A stretch of DNA of 6,425 nt from an uncultured Erythrobacteraceae bacterium (GTDB taxonomy: Bacteria > Pseudomonadota > Alphaproteobacteria > Sphingomonadales > Sphingomonadaceae), in the NCBI GenBank assembly GCA_946482075.1, contig CAMLQG010000131.1:1-6425 (forward strand), written 5' to 3'. The first letter of the stretch is position 1. The number at the start of each line of letters is the position of its first letter. The translations under genes and the position numbers were made by a program. The notes under the pieces were generated by a model. It saw only the letters and a program-made list of their open reading frames with translations, was not told the origin of the DNA and ran no database searches. Below are positions 1 to 5,468 of this stretch, in pieces.

Positions 1-634
1 TGATCTGCTGCGTGCCGTGATAGAGGCCGCTCGTGTCGCCCAGGCCGACCGTGTTCGCCGTGGCGAACAGGCGGAAGTTCGGATCGGGGCGGATCACGCG
101 GTTCTGGTCGAGCAGAGTGAGCTTGCCTTCGGTTTCCAGCACGCGCTGGATCACGAACATCACGTCCGGCCGGCCGGCATCGTACTCGTCGAACACCAGG
201 GCGACCGGGTGCTGCAGCGCCCAGGGTAGCAGACCTTCGTGGAATTCCGTCACCTGCAACCCGTCGCGCAGCACGATCGCATCGCGGCCGATCAGGTCGA
301 TGCGGCTGATATGCGCGTCCAGATTGATGCGGATGCACGGCCAGTTGAGGCGCGCGGCGACCTGTTCGATATGGGTGGACTTGCCCGTGCCGTGATAGCC
401 CTGAACCATCACGCGGCGGTTGAAAGCGAAGCCGGCGAGAATCGCCAGCGTGGTGTCCGGATCGAACACATAGCTGGGATCGAGATCGGGCACGCGCTCG
501 TCCGCCTGCGAGAAGGCCGGGCACATCATGTCGGTGTCGATGCCGAAGACATCGCGCACGCTGACTTGAGTGTCGGGTGCGGAAAGCAGCGTCTTCGCGC
601 CGTGTTCGGACGGTGTCTTGGAGAGTTCGTTCAT
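1..634 (-). CDS. cobS: Cobaltochelatase subunit CobS, 5' part (truncated by the window edge)
   Basis: CobS is the AAA+ ATPase subunit of aerobic (CobNST) cobaltochelatase. With CobT it forms the ATP-driven motor that lets CobN insert cobalt into hydrogenobyrinic acid a,c-diamide in the cytoplasm. The visible 211 residues start MNELSKTPSEHG. A Walker A loop GYHGTGKST lies at 79-87, followed by the CobS-typical stretch NLDAHISRIDLIGRD at about 104-118. Walker B VALVFDEYD is at 144-152 and a sensor-1-like segment FRLFATAN at 187-194. The visible part ends at GLYHGTQQI, so roughly the last third of the usual ~330 residues lies beyond base 1. The ATG at 634 fits the length of the family N terminus. 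No Shine-Dalgarno sequence precedes it. The gene is codirectional with the HxlR gene but separated from it by 123 bp, and it is probably functionally unrelated to the rightward operon. Identity is very secure from the motifs. Confidence 0.95.
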   Translation of the reverse strand, partial: MNELSKTPSEHGAKTLLSAPDTQVSVRDVFGIDTDMMCPAFSQADERVPDLDPSYVFDPDTTLAILAGFAFNRRVMVQGYHGTGKSTHIEQVAARLNWPCIRINLDAHISRIDLIGRDAIVLRDGLQVTEFHEGLLPWALQHPVALVFDEYDAGRPDVMFVIQRVLETEGKLTLLDQNRVIRPDPNFRLFATANTVGLGDTSGLYHGTQQI

Positions 635-645
635 CGTGGCAGAGG

Positions 646-672
646 CCTATACGCGCGCGCGCTGCGCTGCAA
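646..672 (-). promoter_or_regulatory. Possible sigma70-like promoter for cobS (possibly leaderless)
   Basis: On the minus strand a TATAGG box (646-651) lies 11 bp upstream of the cobS ATG. A TTGCAG hexamer (667-672) sits upstream with a 15-bp spacer, which is shorter than the preferred 17. If it is used, transcription would begin only a few bases before the ATG, which agrees with the absence of a Shine-Dalgarno sequence. The spacer contains an 11-nt alternating CG run (652-662). This is a weak prediction based only on hexamer matches. Confidence 0.25.
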
Positions 673-706
673 CCGGGTTTGAGGGATTCTACGGCATAGT
701 CATTAA

Positions 707-736
707 TCGTCACCCCGGCCTTGGCCGGGGTGACGA
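707..736. repeat. GC-rich palindrome, 14-bp arms, possible dispersed intergenic repeat or terminator
   Basis: TCGTCACCCCGGCC (707-720) is the exact reverse complement of 723-736, with only TT between. The element sits between the 3' end of the HxlR gene and the 5' end of cobS. Its transcript could form a very stable hairpin just past the HxlR stop codon, so it could end or protect that mRNA. No T-run follows on the minus strand (the next bases read ATTAATG), so it is not a classical intrinsic terminator. Similar 'GTCACCCCGGCC' palindromes are, from memory, frequent between genes in sphingomonad genomes, which suggests a REP-like repeat. The pairing is certain; its role and copy number are not. 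Confidence 0.6.
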
Positions 737-757
737 GGGATAGGGTGTCATCAAGTC

Positions 758-1462
758 CTAGCCCACTTTTGGCGGGAGATCGAACAAGGCCACGAACCGT
801 TCCGCAAGCGCCCGATCCCCTTCGATCACCAAGCCGGCTTCGGCTTCCAGCTCCGCAAACGGCGTCTTGCGATAGATCATCGCGCCGATGAGGCCCGGAA
901 CCGGAACATGGAAAGCGATATCGACCTTCTCGCCGCCCTTAGCCCGTTCGATCGGCATCCTGCCGTGTTTGAGATGGGCGATGAAGCGATCTTCACCCAT
1001 AAACAGGCCGACTTCCGCGTCGAACGCCTTCGCCGCCTCGTGGTCGATCATGGTGCGCATCGACAGCATCATCGAGACAGGGGAGATCGGCAGGGTCGGA
1101 TCGTGCAGCGGCGATCGCGCGGCCCAGCGTCCCAGTTCCTGAATCGCCGGTTCGGCGTAATAGCCCCATTCCGTGAGTTCGTAGACTTGCACCGACGCTG
1201 GCGGGGGGAGCTTGCGGCGGAAGAGGATTCCAGCCTCTTCCAGGCTCTCCAACCGTTCGGTCAGCACCTTGGCGCTGATTCCGGGCAGGCTGGCGCGCAG
1301 TTCCGAAAACCGTAGCGGACCGAGCATTAACTCCCTGACGATCAGCAGCGACCAGCGTTCTCCGATCAATTCGAGAGCGAAGGCGGTGCCGCAGGCGTCA
1401 GCGTACCATTTGCCGTGTTTTCCGGGCTTTTCATCGGTTTTGGTTTCTTTTTGTAACTCCAT
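758..1462 (-). CDS. HxlR-family winged-helix regulator with an extra C-terminal domain
   Basis: This is a 234-aa transcription factor. Residues about 19-115 are an HxlR winged helix: ALELIGERWSLLIVREL (29-45), the helix-turn-helix around RFSELRASLPGISAKVLTER (51-70), the EEAGIL turn into the wing (75-80), and YELTEWG (94-100). HxlR proteins are usually 110-150 aa, so the ~100 extra C-terminal residues (about 125-234) form a second domain. Its pattern resembles the SCP2-like domain found on some HxlR proteins and may bind a ligand. The only cysteine is C24, 13 residues before the conserved W37, in the region where redox-sensing HxlR proteins such as YodB and QsrR keep their sensor cysteine. 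The gene diverges from the VOC/GST operon, and half-sites overlap its start, so it probably regulates itself and that operon. The ATG at 1462 is the only plausible start; it has no Shine-Dalgarno sequence, and an upstream in-frame stop lies at 1487-1489. Family call is secure; inducer and sign of regulation are unknown. Confidence 0.9.
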   Translation of the reverse strand: MELQKETKTDEKPGKHGKWYADACGTAFALELIGERWSLLIVRELMLGPLRFSELRASLPGISAKVLTERLESLEEAGILFRRKLPPPASVQVYELTEWGYYAEPAIQELGRWAARSPLHDPTLPISPVSMMLSMRTMIDHEAAKAFDAEVGLFMGEDRFIAHLKHGRMPIERAKGGEKVDIAFHVPVPGLIGAMIYRKTPFAELEAEAGLVIEGDRALAERFVALFDLPPKVG

Positions 1463-1479
1463 AGTTGCTTTTAGTAACT
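1453..1479. promoter_or_regulatory. Putative HxlR operator: three alternating GTAACT-type half-sites
   Basis: Three related half-sites alternate in orientation: GTAACT (1453-1458), AGTTGC (1463-1468, the inverse with one mismatch) and AGTAACT (1473-1479). The last two form an imperfect palindrome, AGTTGCT-TTT-AGTAACT (1463-1479), and the first two form another across the HxlR start codon. Centres are about 10-11 bp apart, so all face the same side of the helix. The palindrome covers the candidate -10 of the regulator gene and would lie near the -35 region of the rightward operon. That placement fits autoregulation and control of the divergent genes. Binding by this HxlR protein is inferred from position and symmetry only. 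Confidence 0.5.
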
Positions 1480-1499
1480 GAGTCGGTCAGACATTGCAA
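1472..1499 (-). promoter_or_regulatory. Candidate promoter of the HxlR gene (leaderless or nearly so)
   Basis: On the minus strand TTGCAA (1494-1499) and TACTAA (1472-1477) are separated by 16 bp. They are good matches to -35 and -10 boxes. The expected transcription start is within a few bases of the ATG at 1462, which fits the lack of a Shine-Dalgarno sequence. The -10 lies inside the proposed operator palindrome, so a bound repressor would block it. I could not find an equally convincing plus-strand promoter for the divergent operon in this gap. Confidence 0.4.
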
Positions 1500-1530
1500 T
1501 ACCGATTCGCTGTCAGAGAGGAGAACAGCC

Positions 1531-1974
1531 ATGCCGCGCATGTGTTTCATCAACTTGCCCGTCGCCGATCTCGGCAAGTCGAAAGCGTTCTACGAAGCCA
1601 TCGGCTTCACCAACGAACCTCGTTTCACCGACGATACGGGCGCCTGCATGGTGTGGAGCGAAAGCATCTTCGTGATGCTGCTCACGCACGAGAAATGGGG
1701 CCACTTCACCACCCGTCCGATCCCGCCTGCCACTTCCAGCGAAGTGATGGTGGCGCTGTCCTGCAACAGCCGCGACGAAGTGAACGGCATGGCGGACGCC
1801 GCCGGCAGCAACGGCGGCAAGGCCGACATCAATCCCGCACAGGATCACGGCTTCATGATGAGCCGCATGTTCGCCGATCCGGACGGCCATGTCTGGGAAC
1901 CGATGTGGATGGACCCCGCGGTCGCCAATGGCGAACAGGACGTGCCCGAAGTCGATACCGCGCCGGCGGGCTGA
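1531..1974 (+). CDS. Single-domain VOC (glyoxalase/bleomycin resistance/extradiol dioxygenase fold) protein
   Basis: This 147-aa VOC protein is the first gene of the rightward operon and diverges from the HxlR gene. It opens with a VOC beta-alpha unit, CFINLPVADLGKSKAFYEAIGF (5-26, key residues V11, D13, L14, F20, Y21). It ends with FADPDGHVWEPMWMD (115-128), the DPDGHxWE signature of a large family often annotated as lactoylglutathione lyase or extradiol dioxygenase. The usual first-strand metal histidine aligns with F6, while the last-strand E123 is kept, so a complete glyoxalase-I metal site is doubtful. The start at 1531 is preferred over an in-frame ATG at 1465 because GAGGAG (1518-1523) sits 7 bp upstream and family homology begins here. 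Substrate is unknown. Confidence 0.85.
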   Translation: MPRMCFINLPVADLGKSKAFYEAIGFTNEPRFTDDTGACMVWSESIFVMLLTHEKWGHFTTRPIPPATSSEVMVALSCNSRDEVNGMADAAGSNGGKADINPAQDHGFMMSRMFADPDGHVWEPMWMDPAVANGEQDVPEVDTAPAG

Positions 1975-1996
1975 CTGCTTGCGGTTTGCTCAAGCC

Positions 1997-2024
1997 CGCA
2001 ACGTTCTGGTCTCAGAACGTTGCG
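1997..2024 (+). promoter_or_regulatory. Strong intergenic hairpin, 12-bp stem and GTCT loop
   Basis: CGCAACGTTCTG (1997-2008) and CAGAACGTTGCG (2013-2024) are exact reverse complements around a 4-nt loop. The hairpin lies in the 75-bp gap between the first VOC gene and the DUF1428 gene, ending 12 bp before the AAGGAG ribosome site. No T-run follows (next bases TTGGACGG), so a strong intrinsic terminator is unlikely. It could partly terminate, mark an RNA processing or stability point that sets the ratio of gene 1 to the rest, or act as a protein-binding palindrome. The structure is clear; its function is inferred. Confidence 0.6.
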
Positions 2025-2049
2025 TTGGACGGAAGGAAGGAGAGAAGAG

Positions 2050-2817
2050 ATGACCTATATCGACGGTTTCGTGATCGCGGTGCCGACCGCGAACAAGCAG
2101 AAGTTCATCGATCACGCCAATCGGGCCGACCCGGTGTTCGTGGAGAACGGCGCCACCCGTGTCCTGGAATGCTGGCAGGATAATGTCGAGAAGGGCCACA
2201 CCACCGATTTCTTCGGCGCGGTGGACCGGAAAGACGACGAAGAGGTCGTGTTCTCCTGGATAGAATATCCCGGCAGGGCCGAGCGCGAGGCCCTGATGGG
2301 CCAGATGGCGGAGCTGGGAAAGACGGACGACCGCGTCAATCCCGAGAAGAATCCCATGCCCTTCGACGGTGCCCGGATGATCTTCGGCGGCTTCACGCCG
2401 ATCGTTGAGGAAGGCGAGCCTGTCGACGGCGGCTATGTCCAAGGCTTCATCGTGCCAGTGCCCGAAGGCAACAAGGACGCCTATCGCACCGCCGCCCTCG
2501 CCATGTGGGAGATCATGAAGGACTATGGCGCCGCCCGCGTGATCGAGGCCTGGCAGGACGATGTTCCGGAAGGCAAGCAGACCGACTTCTTCCGTTCGGT
2601 GAAGGCCGAAGAGGGCGAGATCGTCGTCTTCTCCTTCATCGAATGGCCCTCGCGCGAGGTCTGCGACGCATCGCACGAAAAGATGATGCAGGACGAGCGG
2701 ATGAAGAATTTCATGGAGCAGAATCCGAACGTCGAATGCCCCTTCGACGGCAAGCGCATGGTCTATGGCGGCTTCAAGCCGGTCGTCGAACTCAACCGCG
2801 AAAACGTAGGAGCGTGA
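2050..2817 (+). CDS. Tandem DUF1428 protein (two fused YbaA-like domains)
   Basis: This 255-aa protein has no assigned reaction. It consists of two copies of the DUF1428 domain, which normally occurs alone in proteins of about 120 aa such as E. coli YbaA (a ferredoxin-like, dimeric alpha/beta-barrel type fold). Copy 1 spans about 1-122: YIDGFVIAVP (3-12), ECWQD (40-44), TDFFGAV (52-58), VVFSWIEYP (66-74) and PFDGARMIFGGF (104-115). Copy 2 spans about 128-247: YVQGFIVPVP (129-138), EAWQDDVPEGKQTDF (166-180), VVFSFIEWP (192-200) and PFDGKRMVYGGF (231-242). Copy 2 is closer to YbaA, while copy 1 has an altered helix region (80-100). The fusion probably folds as an intramolecular pseudo-dimer. 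The ATG at 2050 follows AAGGAG (2037-2042) by 7 bp, which rules out the in-frame ATG at 2020 inside the hairpin. It is separated from the next gene by 2 bp. Confidence 0.9.
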   Translation: MTYIDGFVIAVPTANKQKFIDHANRADPVFVENGATRVLECWQDNVEKGHTTDFFGAVDRKDDEEVVFSWIEYPGRAEREALMGQMAELGKTDDRVNPEKNPMPFDGARMIFGGFTPIVEEGEPVDGGYVQGFIVPVPEGNKDAYRTAALAMWEIMKDYGAARVIEAWQDDVPEGKQTDFFRSVKAEEGEIVVFSFIEWPSREVCDASHEKMMQDERMKNFMEQNPNVECPFDGKRMVYGGFKPVVELNRENVGA

Positions 2818-2819
2818 TC

Positions 2820-3617
2820 ATGGGCAATCCCGCCGGCAGCTTCATCTGGTACGAATTGATGACCACCGATCCCGACGGCGCGGCCGCCTTCTATGGCGCC
2901 GTCGTCGGCTGGAAGCTGGTGGGTGATTCCGGTCCCACCAGCGACATCGATTACCGCATGTGGGTGCGGGACGATGGCGGCAGCGGCGGCGGGGTGCTTC
3001 GTCTCACACCCGAGATGTGCGACGGCGGCGCGCGGCCTTGCTGGCTGGGCTATATCTATGTTCCCGATGTGGACGCCACGATCGAGGCGATCACGCGGGA
3101 GGGAGGCAAGGTGCAGATGCCGGCCACCGACATGCATGTCGGCCGCATCGCCATGGTCACCGATCCGCAGGGCGCGCCCTTCTACCTCATGAAGCCGGTG
3201 CCGCCGCCGGGCAAGGAAGGCCAGGCGAGCGACGTGTTTTCCGTGGATCAGCCGCAGCATGTTCGCTGGAACGAGCTTTCCACTTCGGACGATCTCGCCG
3301 CCGTCGAGTTCTACGGCCGCCACTTCGGCTGGACCCAGGAAGGCGACATGGACATGGGCGAGTTGGGCAAATACCGCTTCATCCAGAACGATGGCGTGGG
3401 GATCGGTGCCATCATGCCCCGCATGCCGGAAATGCCGGTCAGCCTGTGGAGCTACTATATCGGCGTCGACGACATCGACCGCGCGGTGAAGGAGATCGTG
3501 AACGGCGGCGGCAAGCTGCTGCATGGCCCGATGGAAATCCCGGGCGGCGAATTCGCCTTGAACGGCATGGACCCGCAAGGCGCGGCTTTCGGCCTCGTCG
3601 GACCGAGGAAGAGCTGA
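2820..3617 (+). CDS. Two-domain VOC protein, CFP-30B-like
   Basis: This 265-aa protein has two VOC modules in one chain, like the mycobacterial CFP-30B group and related actinobacterial 'hydroxylase' annotations. Module 1 (about 7-126) opens FIWYELMTTD (8-17), has AAAFYGAVVGW (21-31) and closes VTDPQGAPFYLMKP (113-126). Module 2 (about 147-263) opens HVRWNELSTSD (147-157), has AVEFYGRHFGW (161-171) and closes MDPQGAAFGLVGP (250-262). WxEL at the start and DPQGA.F at the end recur in both halves, so the duplication is plain. The usual glyoxalase metal histidines are not evident, so it may bind a ligand rather than catalyse; this is inference. The ATG at 2820 follows AGGAG (2808-2812) by 7 bp. 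It starts 2 bp after the DUF1428 stop and ends 1 bp before the GST gene, so the three are almost certainly cotranscribed. Confidence 0.88.
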   Translation: MGNPAGSFIWYELMTTDPDGAAAFYGAVVGWKLVGDSGPTSDIDYRMWVRDDGGSGGGVLRLTPEMCDGGARPCWLGYIYVPDVDATIEAITREGGKVQMPATDMHVGRIAMVTDPQGAPFYLMKPVPPPGKEGQASDVFSVDQPQHVRWNELSTSDDLAAVEFYGRHFGWTQEGDMDMGELGKYRFIQNDGVGIGAIMPRMPEMPVSLWSYYIGVDDIDRAVKEIVNGGGKLLHGPMEIPGGEFALNGMDPQGAAFGLVGPRKS

Positions 3618-3618
3618 C

Positions 3619-4245
3619 ATGGCGGAATACACCTTCTTCATGAACCCGATGTCCCGCGCGCAGATCGTCCGCTGGGCGCTGCACGAGGTCGAAGCCGACT
3701 ACGAACCGGTATTCGTCGAATGGGGCAACAAGCCGGAAGGTCTGCTCGCCGCCAATCCGATGGGCAAGCTGCCGACCATCATCCATCACGCGCCCGATGG
3801 CGACCGGGTAGTGAGCGAGGCGGCAGCTATCTGCGCCTATCTGGCGGAGATGCACCCGGAAGCTGGCCTGCTGCCCCATGACGAGGAGAAGGCCGACTAT
3901 CTACGCTGGCTCTTCTTCGCCGCCGGGCCGGTAGAACAGGCGATCACTGCCAAGACGCTGGGCTTCGAACCCACGCCCCAGCAGGAGATGATGGCGGGCT
4001 TCGGCAATTACGACCGCACGGTCTCCACCCTGGCCGACCATCTGGCGAACAGTGACTTCGTCTGCGGCACCCGCTTCACCATGGCCGATGTCTATGTCGG
4101 CAGCACGGTGGACTGGGGCCTCAGCTTCGGCACTCTTCCCACGACTGACGCGTTCCAGGCCTATGTCGAACGCGTCCGCGCGCGGCCCGGCTACCAGGCC
4201 GGCAAGGCGATCGACACCAAGCTGATCGAGGAGATGCAGCAATGA
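3619..4245 (+). CDS. Glutathione S-transferase family protein (first of two)
   Basis: This is a 208-aa cytosolic GST of normal family length. The N-terminal thioredoxin-like domain (about 1-86) has MNPMSRAQIVRWAL (8-21), with S12 a candidate thiolate-stabilising residue, the NPMGKLPTI loop (46-54) with cis-proline P52, and E67 in VSEAAAICAYLAE (65-77) at the glutathione gamma-glutamyl site. The helical C-terminal domain (about 90-208) carries the N-capping box T154-D157 in FTMADVYVG. Known GSTs conjugate glutathione to electrophiles, isomerise or dehalogenate; the specific substrate cannot be told. GAGGAA (3605-3610) lies 8 bp before the ATG, which begins 1 bp after the preceding stop. Its end overlaps the next gene by 4 bp (ATGA), suggesting translational coupling. 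Confidence 0.92.
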   Translation: MAEYTFFMNPMSRAQIVRWALHEVEADYEPVFVEWGNKPEGLLAANPMGKLPTIIHHAPDGDRVVSEAAAICAYLAEMHPEAGLLPHDEEKADYLRWLFFAAGPVEQAITAKTLGFEPTPQQEMMAGFGNYDRTVSTLADHLANSDFVCGTRFTMADVYVGSTVDWGLSFGTLPTTDAFQAYVERVRARPGYQAGKAIDTKLIEEMQQ

Positions 4246-4724
4246 GCAGCCCCAGGAACCGCGTTTGTCTGTGGTATGATGGCGGGGCGGAGGAAGCCGC
4301 GAAATTCTACGCCACCACTTTCCCCGACACCAAGATCACCGAAAAGCATTACGCCCCTTCCGACTATCCCGACGGCCACCAGGGCGACGTGATCACCGTG
4401 CTGTTCGAAGTGATGGGCATTCCCTGCATCGGCCTGAATGGCGGCCCGACCTTCCCCCAGAGCGAAGCCTTCTCCTTCCAGGTGATCACCGAGGACCAGA
4501 CCGAGACCGACCAATATTGGAACGCGATCGTCAGCAATGGCGGACAGGAAAGCCAATGCGGCTGGTGCAAGGACAAGTGGGGCGTCTCCTGGCAGATCAC
4601 GCCACGCATCCTGATCGACGCGCTCGCATCCTCCGACCGGGAAGCATCCAAGCGCGTGTTCGAAGCGATGATGCCGATGAAGAAGATCGACATCGCGACG
4701 ATCGAAGCCGCATGGAAGGGTTGA
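4242..4724 (+). CDS. PhnB-like VOC protein (3-dmu-9_3-mt family)
   Basis: This 160-aa protein belongs to the VOC branch often mislabelled '3-demethylubiquinone-9 3-methyltransferase' or PhnB. The N-terminal NRVCLWYDGGAEEAAKFYATTF (6-27; key CLW, AEEA, FY), the middle FQVITEDQTETDQYWNAI (79-96), the CGWCKDKWGVSWQITP block (106-121) and the tail AMMPMKKIDIATIEAAW (142-158) are hallmarks of this family. No SAM-binding motif is present, so a methyltransferase role is unlikely. The family's reaction is unknown. Cysteines C106 and C109 form a CGWC pair; many relatives have L or another residue at the second site (from memory). GAGGAG (4228-4233) lies 8 bp before the ATG, inside the end of the GST gene. 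Confidence 0.9.
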   Translation: MSSPRNRVCLWYDGGAEEAAKFYATTFPDTKITEKHYAPSDYPDGHQGDVITVLFEVMGIPCIGLNGGPTFPQSEAFSFQVITEDQTETDQYWNAIVSNGGQESQCGWCKDKWGVSWQITPRILIDALASSDREASKRVFEAMMPMKKIDIATIEAAWKG

Positions 4725-4727
4725 GCC

Positions 4728-5468
4728 ATGGCAAACTCCTTCGCTCGCATGGCCTTCCCCAACGAAAGCCGGGAATATCGCGAAGCGCGCAACGTGCTGC
4801 TCGACGCGGAGACCGCGCTGCGGCGCCAGATCGAAACCGTCGCGCAACTCCGCCGCGCTCTGCCGCCCGGCGGTGAGGTGTCGGAGGATTTCGTATTCGA
4901 GCGGATCGGCGCTCATTCTCGGCCCGAGCAGGTGAAACTCTCCGAACTCTTCGGCGAACATTCCACCCTGCTGCTCTACAGCTACATGTTCGGGCCGGAG
5001 CGCGATGTGCCCTGCCCCGGCTGTACCCATCTGCTCGACGGTGTGGATGGCGCCGCCCGGCATGTGCCGCAACGCGCGGCACTCTACGTCGTCAGCCGAT
5101 CGCCGATCGCCCGTCTTGCCGCCTGGGCGCATGAACGCGGCTGGAATCACCTGACTATGCTATCCACCGCGGGAAACAGCTATTCTTCCCGCTATTACGG
5201 CAATACGGAAGCTCTCACGCCCGAGATGCGCGCGGAACGCGGCTACAAGGACGGCGAGGATTGGGACGAGCCGATGCTTAACGTCTTTCGCAAGGAAGGC
5301 GGCGCGATCCGCCATTTCTGGGGCAGCGAACTCGTCTTCGCGCCGGATGATCCAGGCCAGGATCATCGCGCGCTCGACCTCATCGATCCGCTCTGGAACC
5401 TGCTCGACACGACGCCCGAAGGACGCGGCGAGTTCTTCCCCAGCGTGAACTACCAGGAATGCCGCTGA
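4728..5468 (+). CDS. DUF899 thioredoxin-fold protein
   Basis: This 246-aa protein matches the DUF899 family, which has a thioredoxin/peroxiredoxin-like fold and no settled function. An N-terminal helical segment (about 14-45, EYREARNVLLDAETALRRQ) leads into the fold: VKLSELFGEHSTLLLYSYMFGP (69-90), then DVPCPGCTHLLDGVDG (93-108) with a CPGC pair (C96, C99) at the thioredoxin CxxC position. Next come RAALYVVSRSPIARLAAWAHERGW (116-139) and MLNVFRKEGGAIRHFWGSEL (183-202). Family length is about 230-250 aa, so it is full length. The CPGC could make it a disulfide reductase, peroxidase-like enzyme or redox partner for the neighbours; this is inference. GGAAGGG (4714-4720) lies 7 bp before the ATG at 4728. 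It overlaps the next gene by 1 bp at 5468. Confidence 0.9.
   Translation: MANSFARMAFPNESREYREARNVLLDAETALRRQIETVAQLRRALPPGGEVSEDFVFERIGAHSRPEQVKLSELFGEHSTLLLYSYMFGPERDVPCPGCTHLLDGVDGAARHVPQRAALYVVSRSPIARLAAWAHERGWNHLTMLSTAGNSYSSRYYGNTEALTPEMRAERGYKDGEDWDEPMLNVFRKEGGAIRHFWGSELVFAPDDPGQDHRALDLIDPLWNLLDTTPEGRGEFFPSVNYQECR

Noticed and set aside
652..662. Alternating CG run (11 nt) upstream of cobS
   Set aside because: Such a short run is expected by chance in high-GC DNA. A Z-DNA or regulatory role cannot be supported.
239..682. Plus-strand open frames opposite cobS
   Set aside because: The minus strand encodes unmistakable CobS motifs (Walker A and B), so the plus-strand frames are shadows.
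1465..1530. An upstream in-frame ATG that would add 22 residues to the first VOC protein
   Set aside because: The extension lies inside the operator and promoter gap, lacks a ribosome site and is not part of the VOC fold. GAGGAG supports the ATG at 1531.
1977..1995. GCTTG...CAAGC inverted repeat just after the first VOC gene
   Set aside because: Arms of 5 bp with a 9-bp loop are weak, and the adjacent 12-bp stem is a far better structure.
2763..3641. Long open frame (292 codons) on the minus strand opposite the two-domain VOC gene
   Set aside because: It mirrors a well-supported plus-strand gene, is rich in H, A, R, V and D as expected for antisense of high-GC codons, and has no recognisable domain.
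4242..4724. Annotation as a ubiquinone methyltransferase
   Set aside because: The sequence is a VOC-fold PhnB-like protein with no SAM-binding glycine motif. The methyltransferase name is a known mislabel of this family.
4191..5150. Long open frame (319 codons) on the minus strand opposite the PhnB-like and DUF899 genes
   Set aside because: It spans the antisense of three real genes and shows no family motif. GC-rich third positions explain the open frame.
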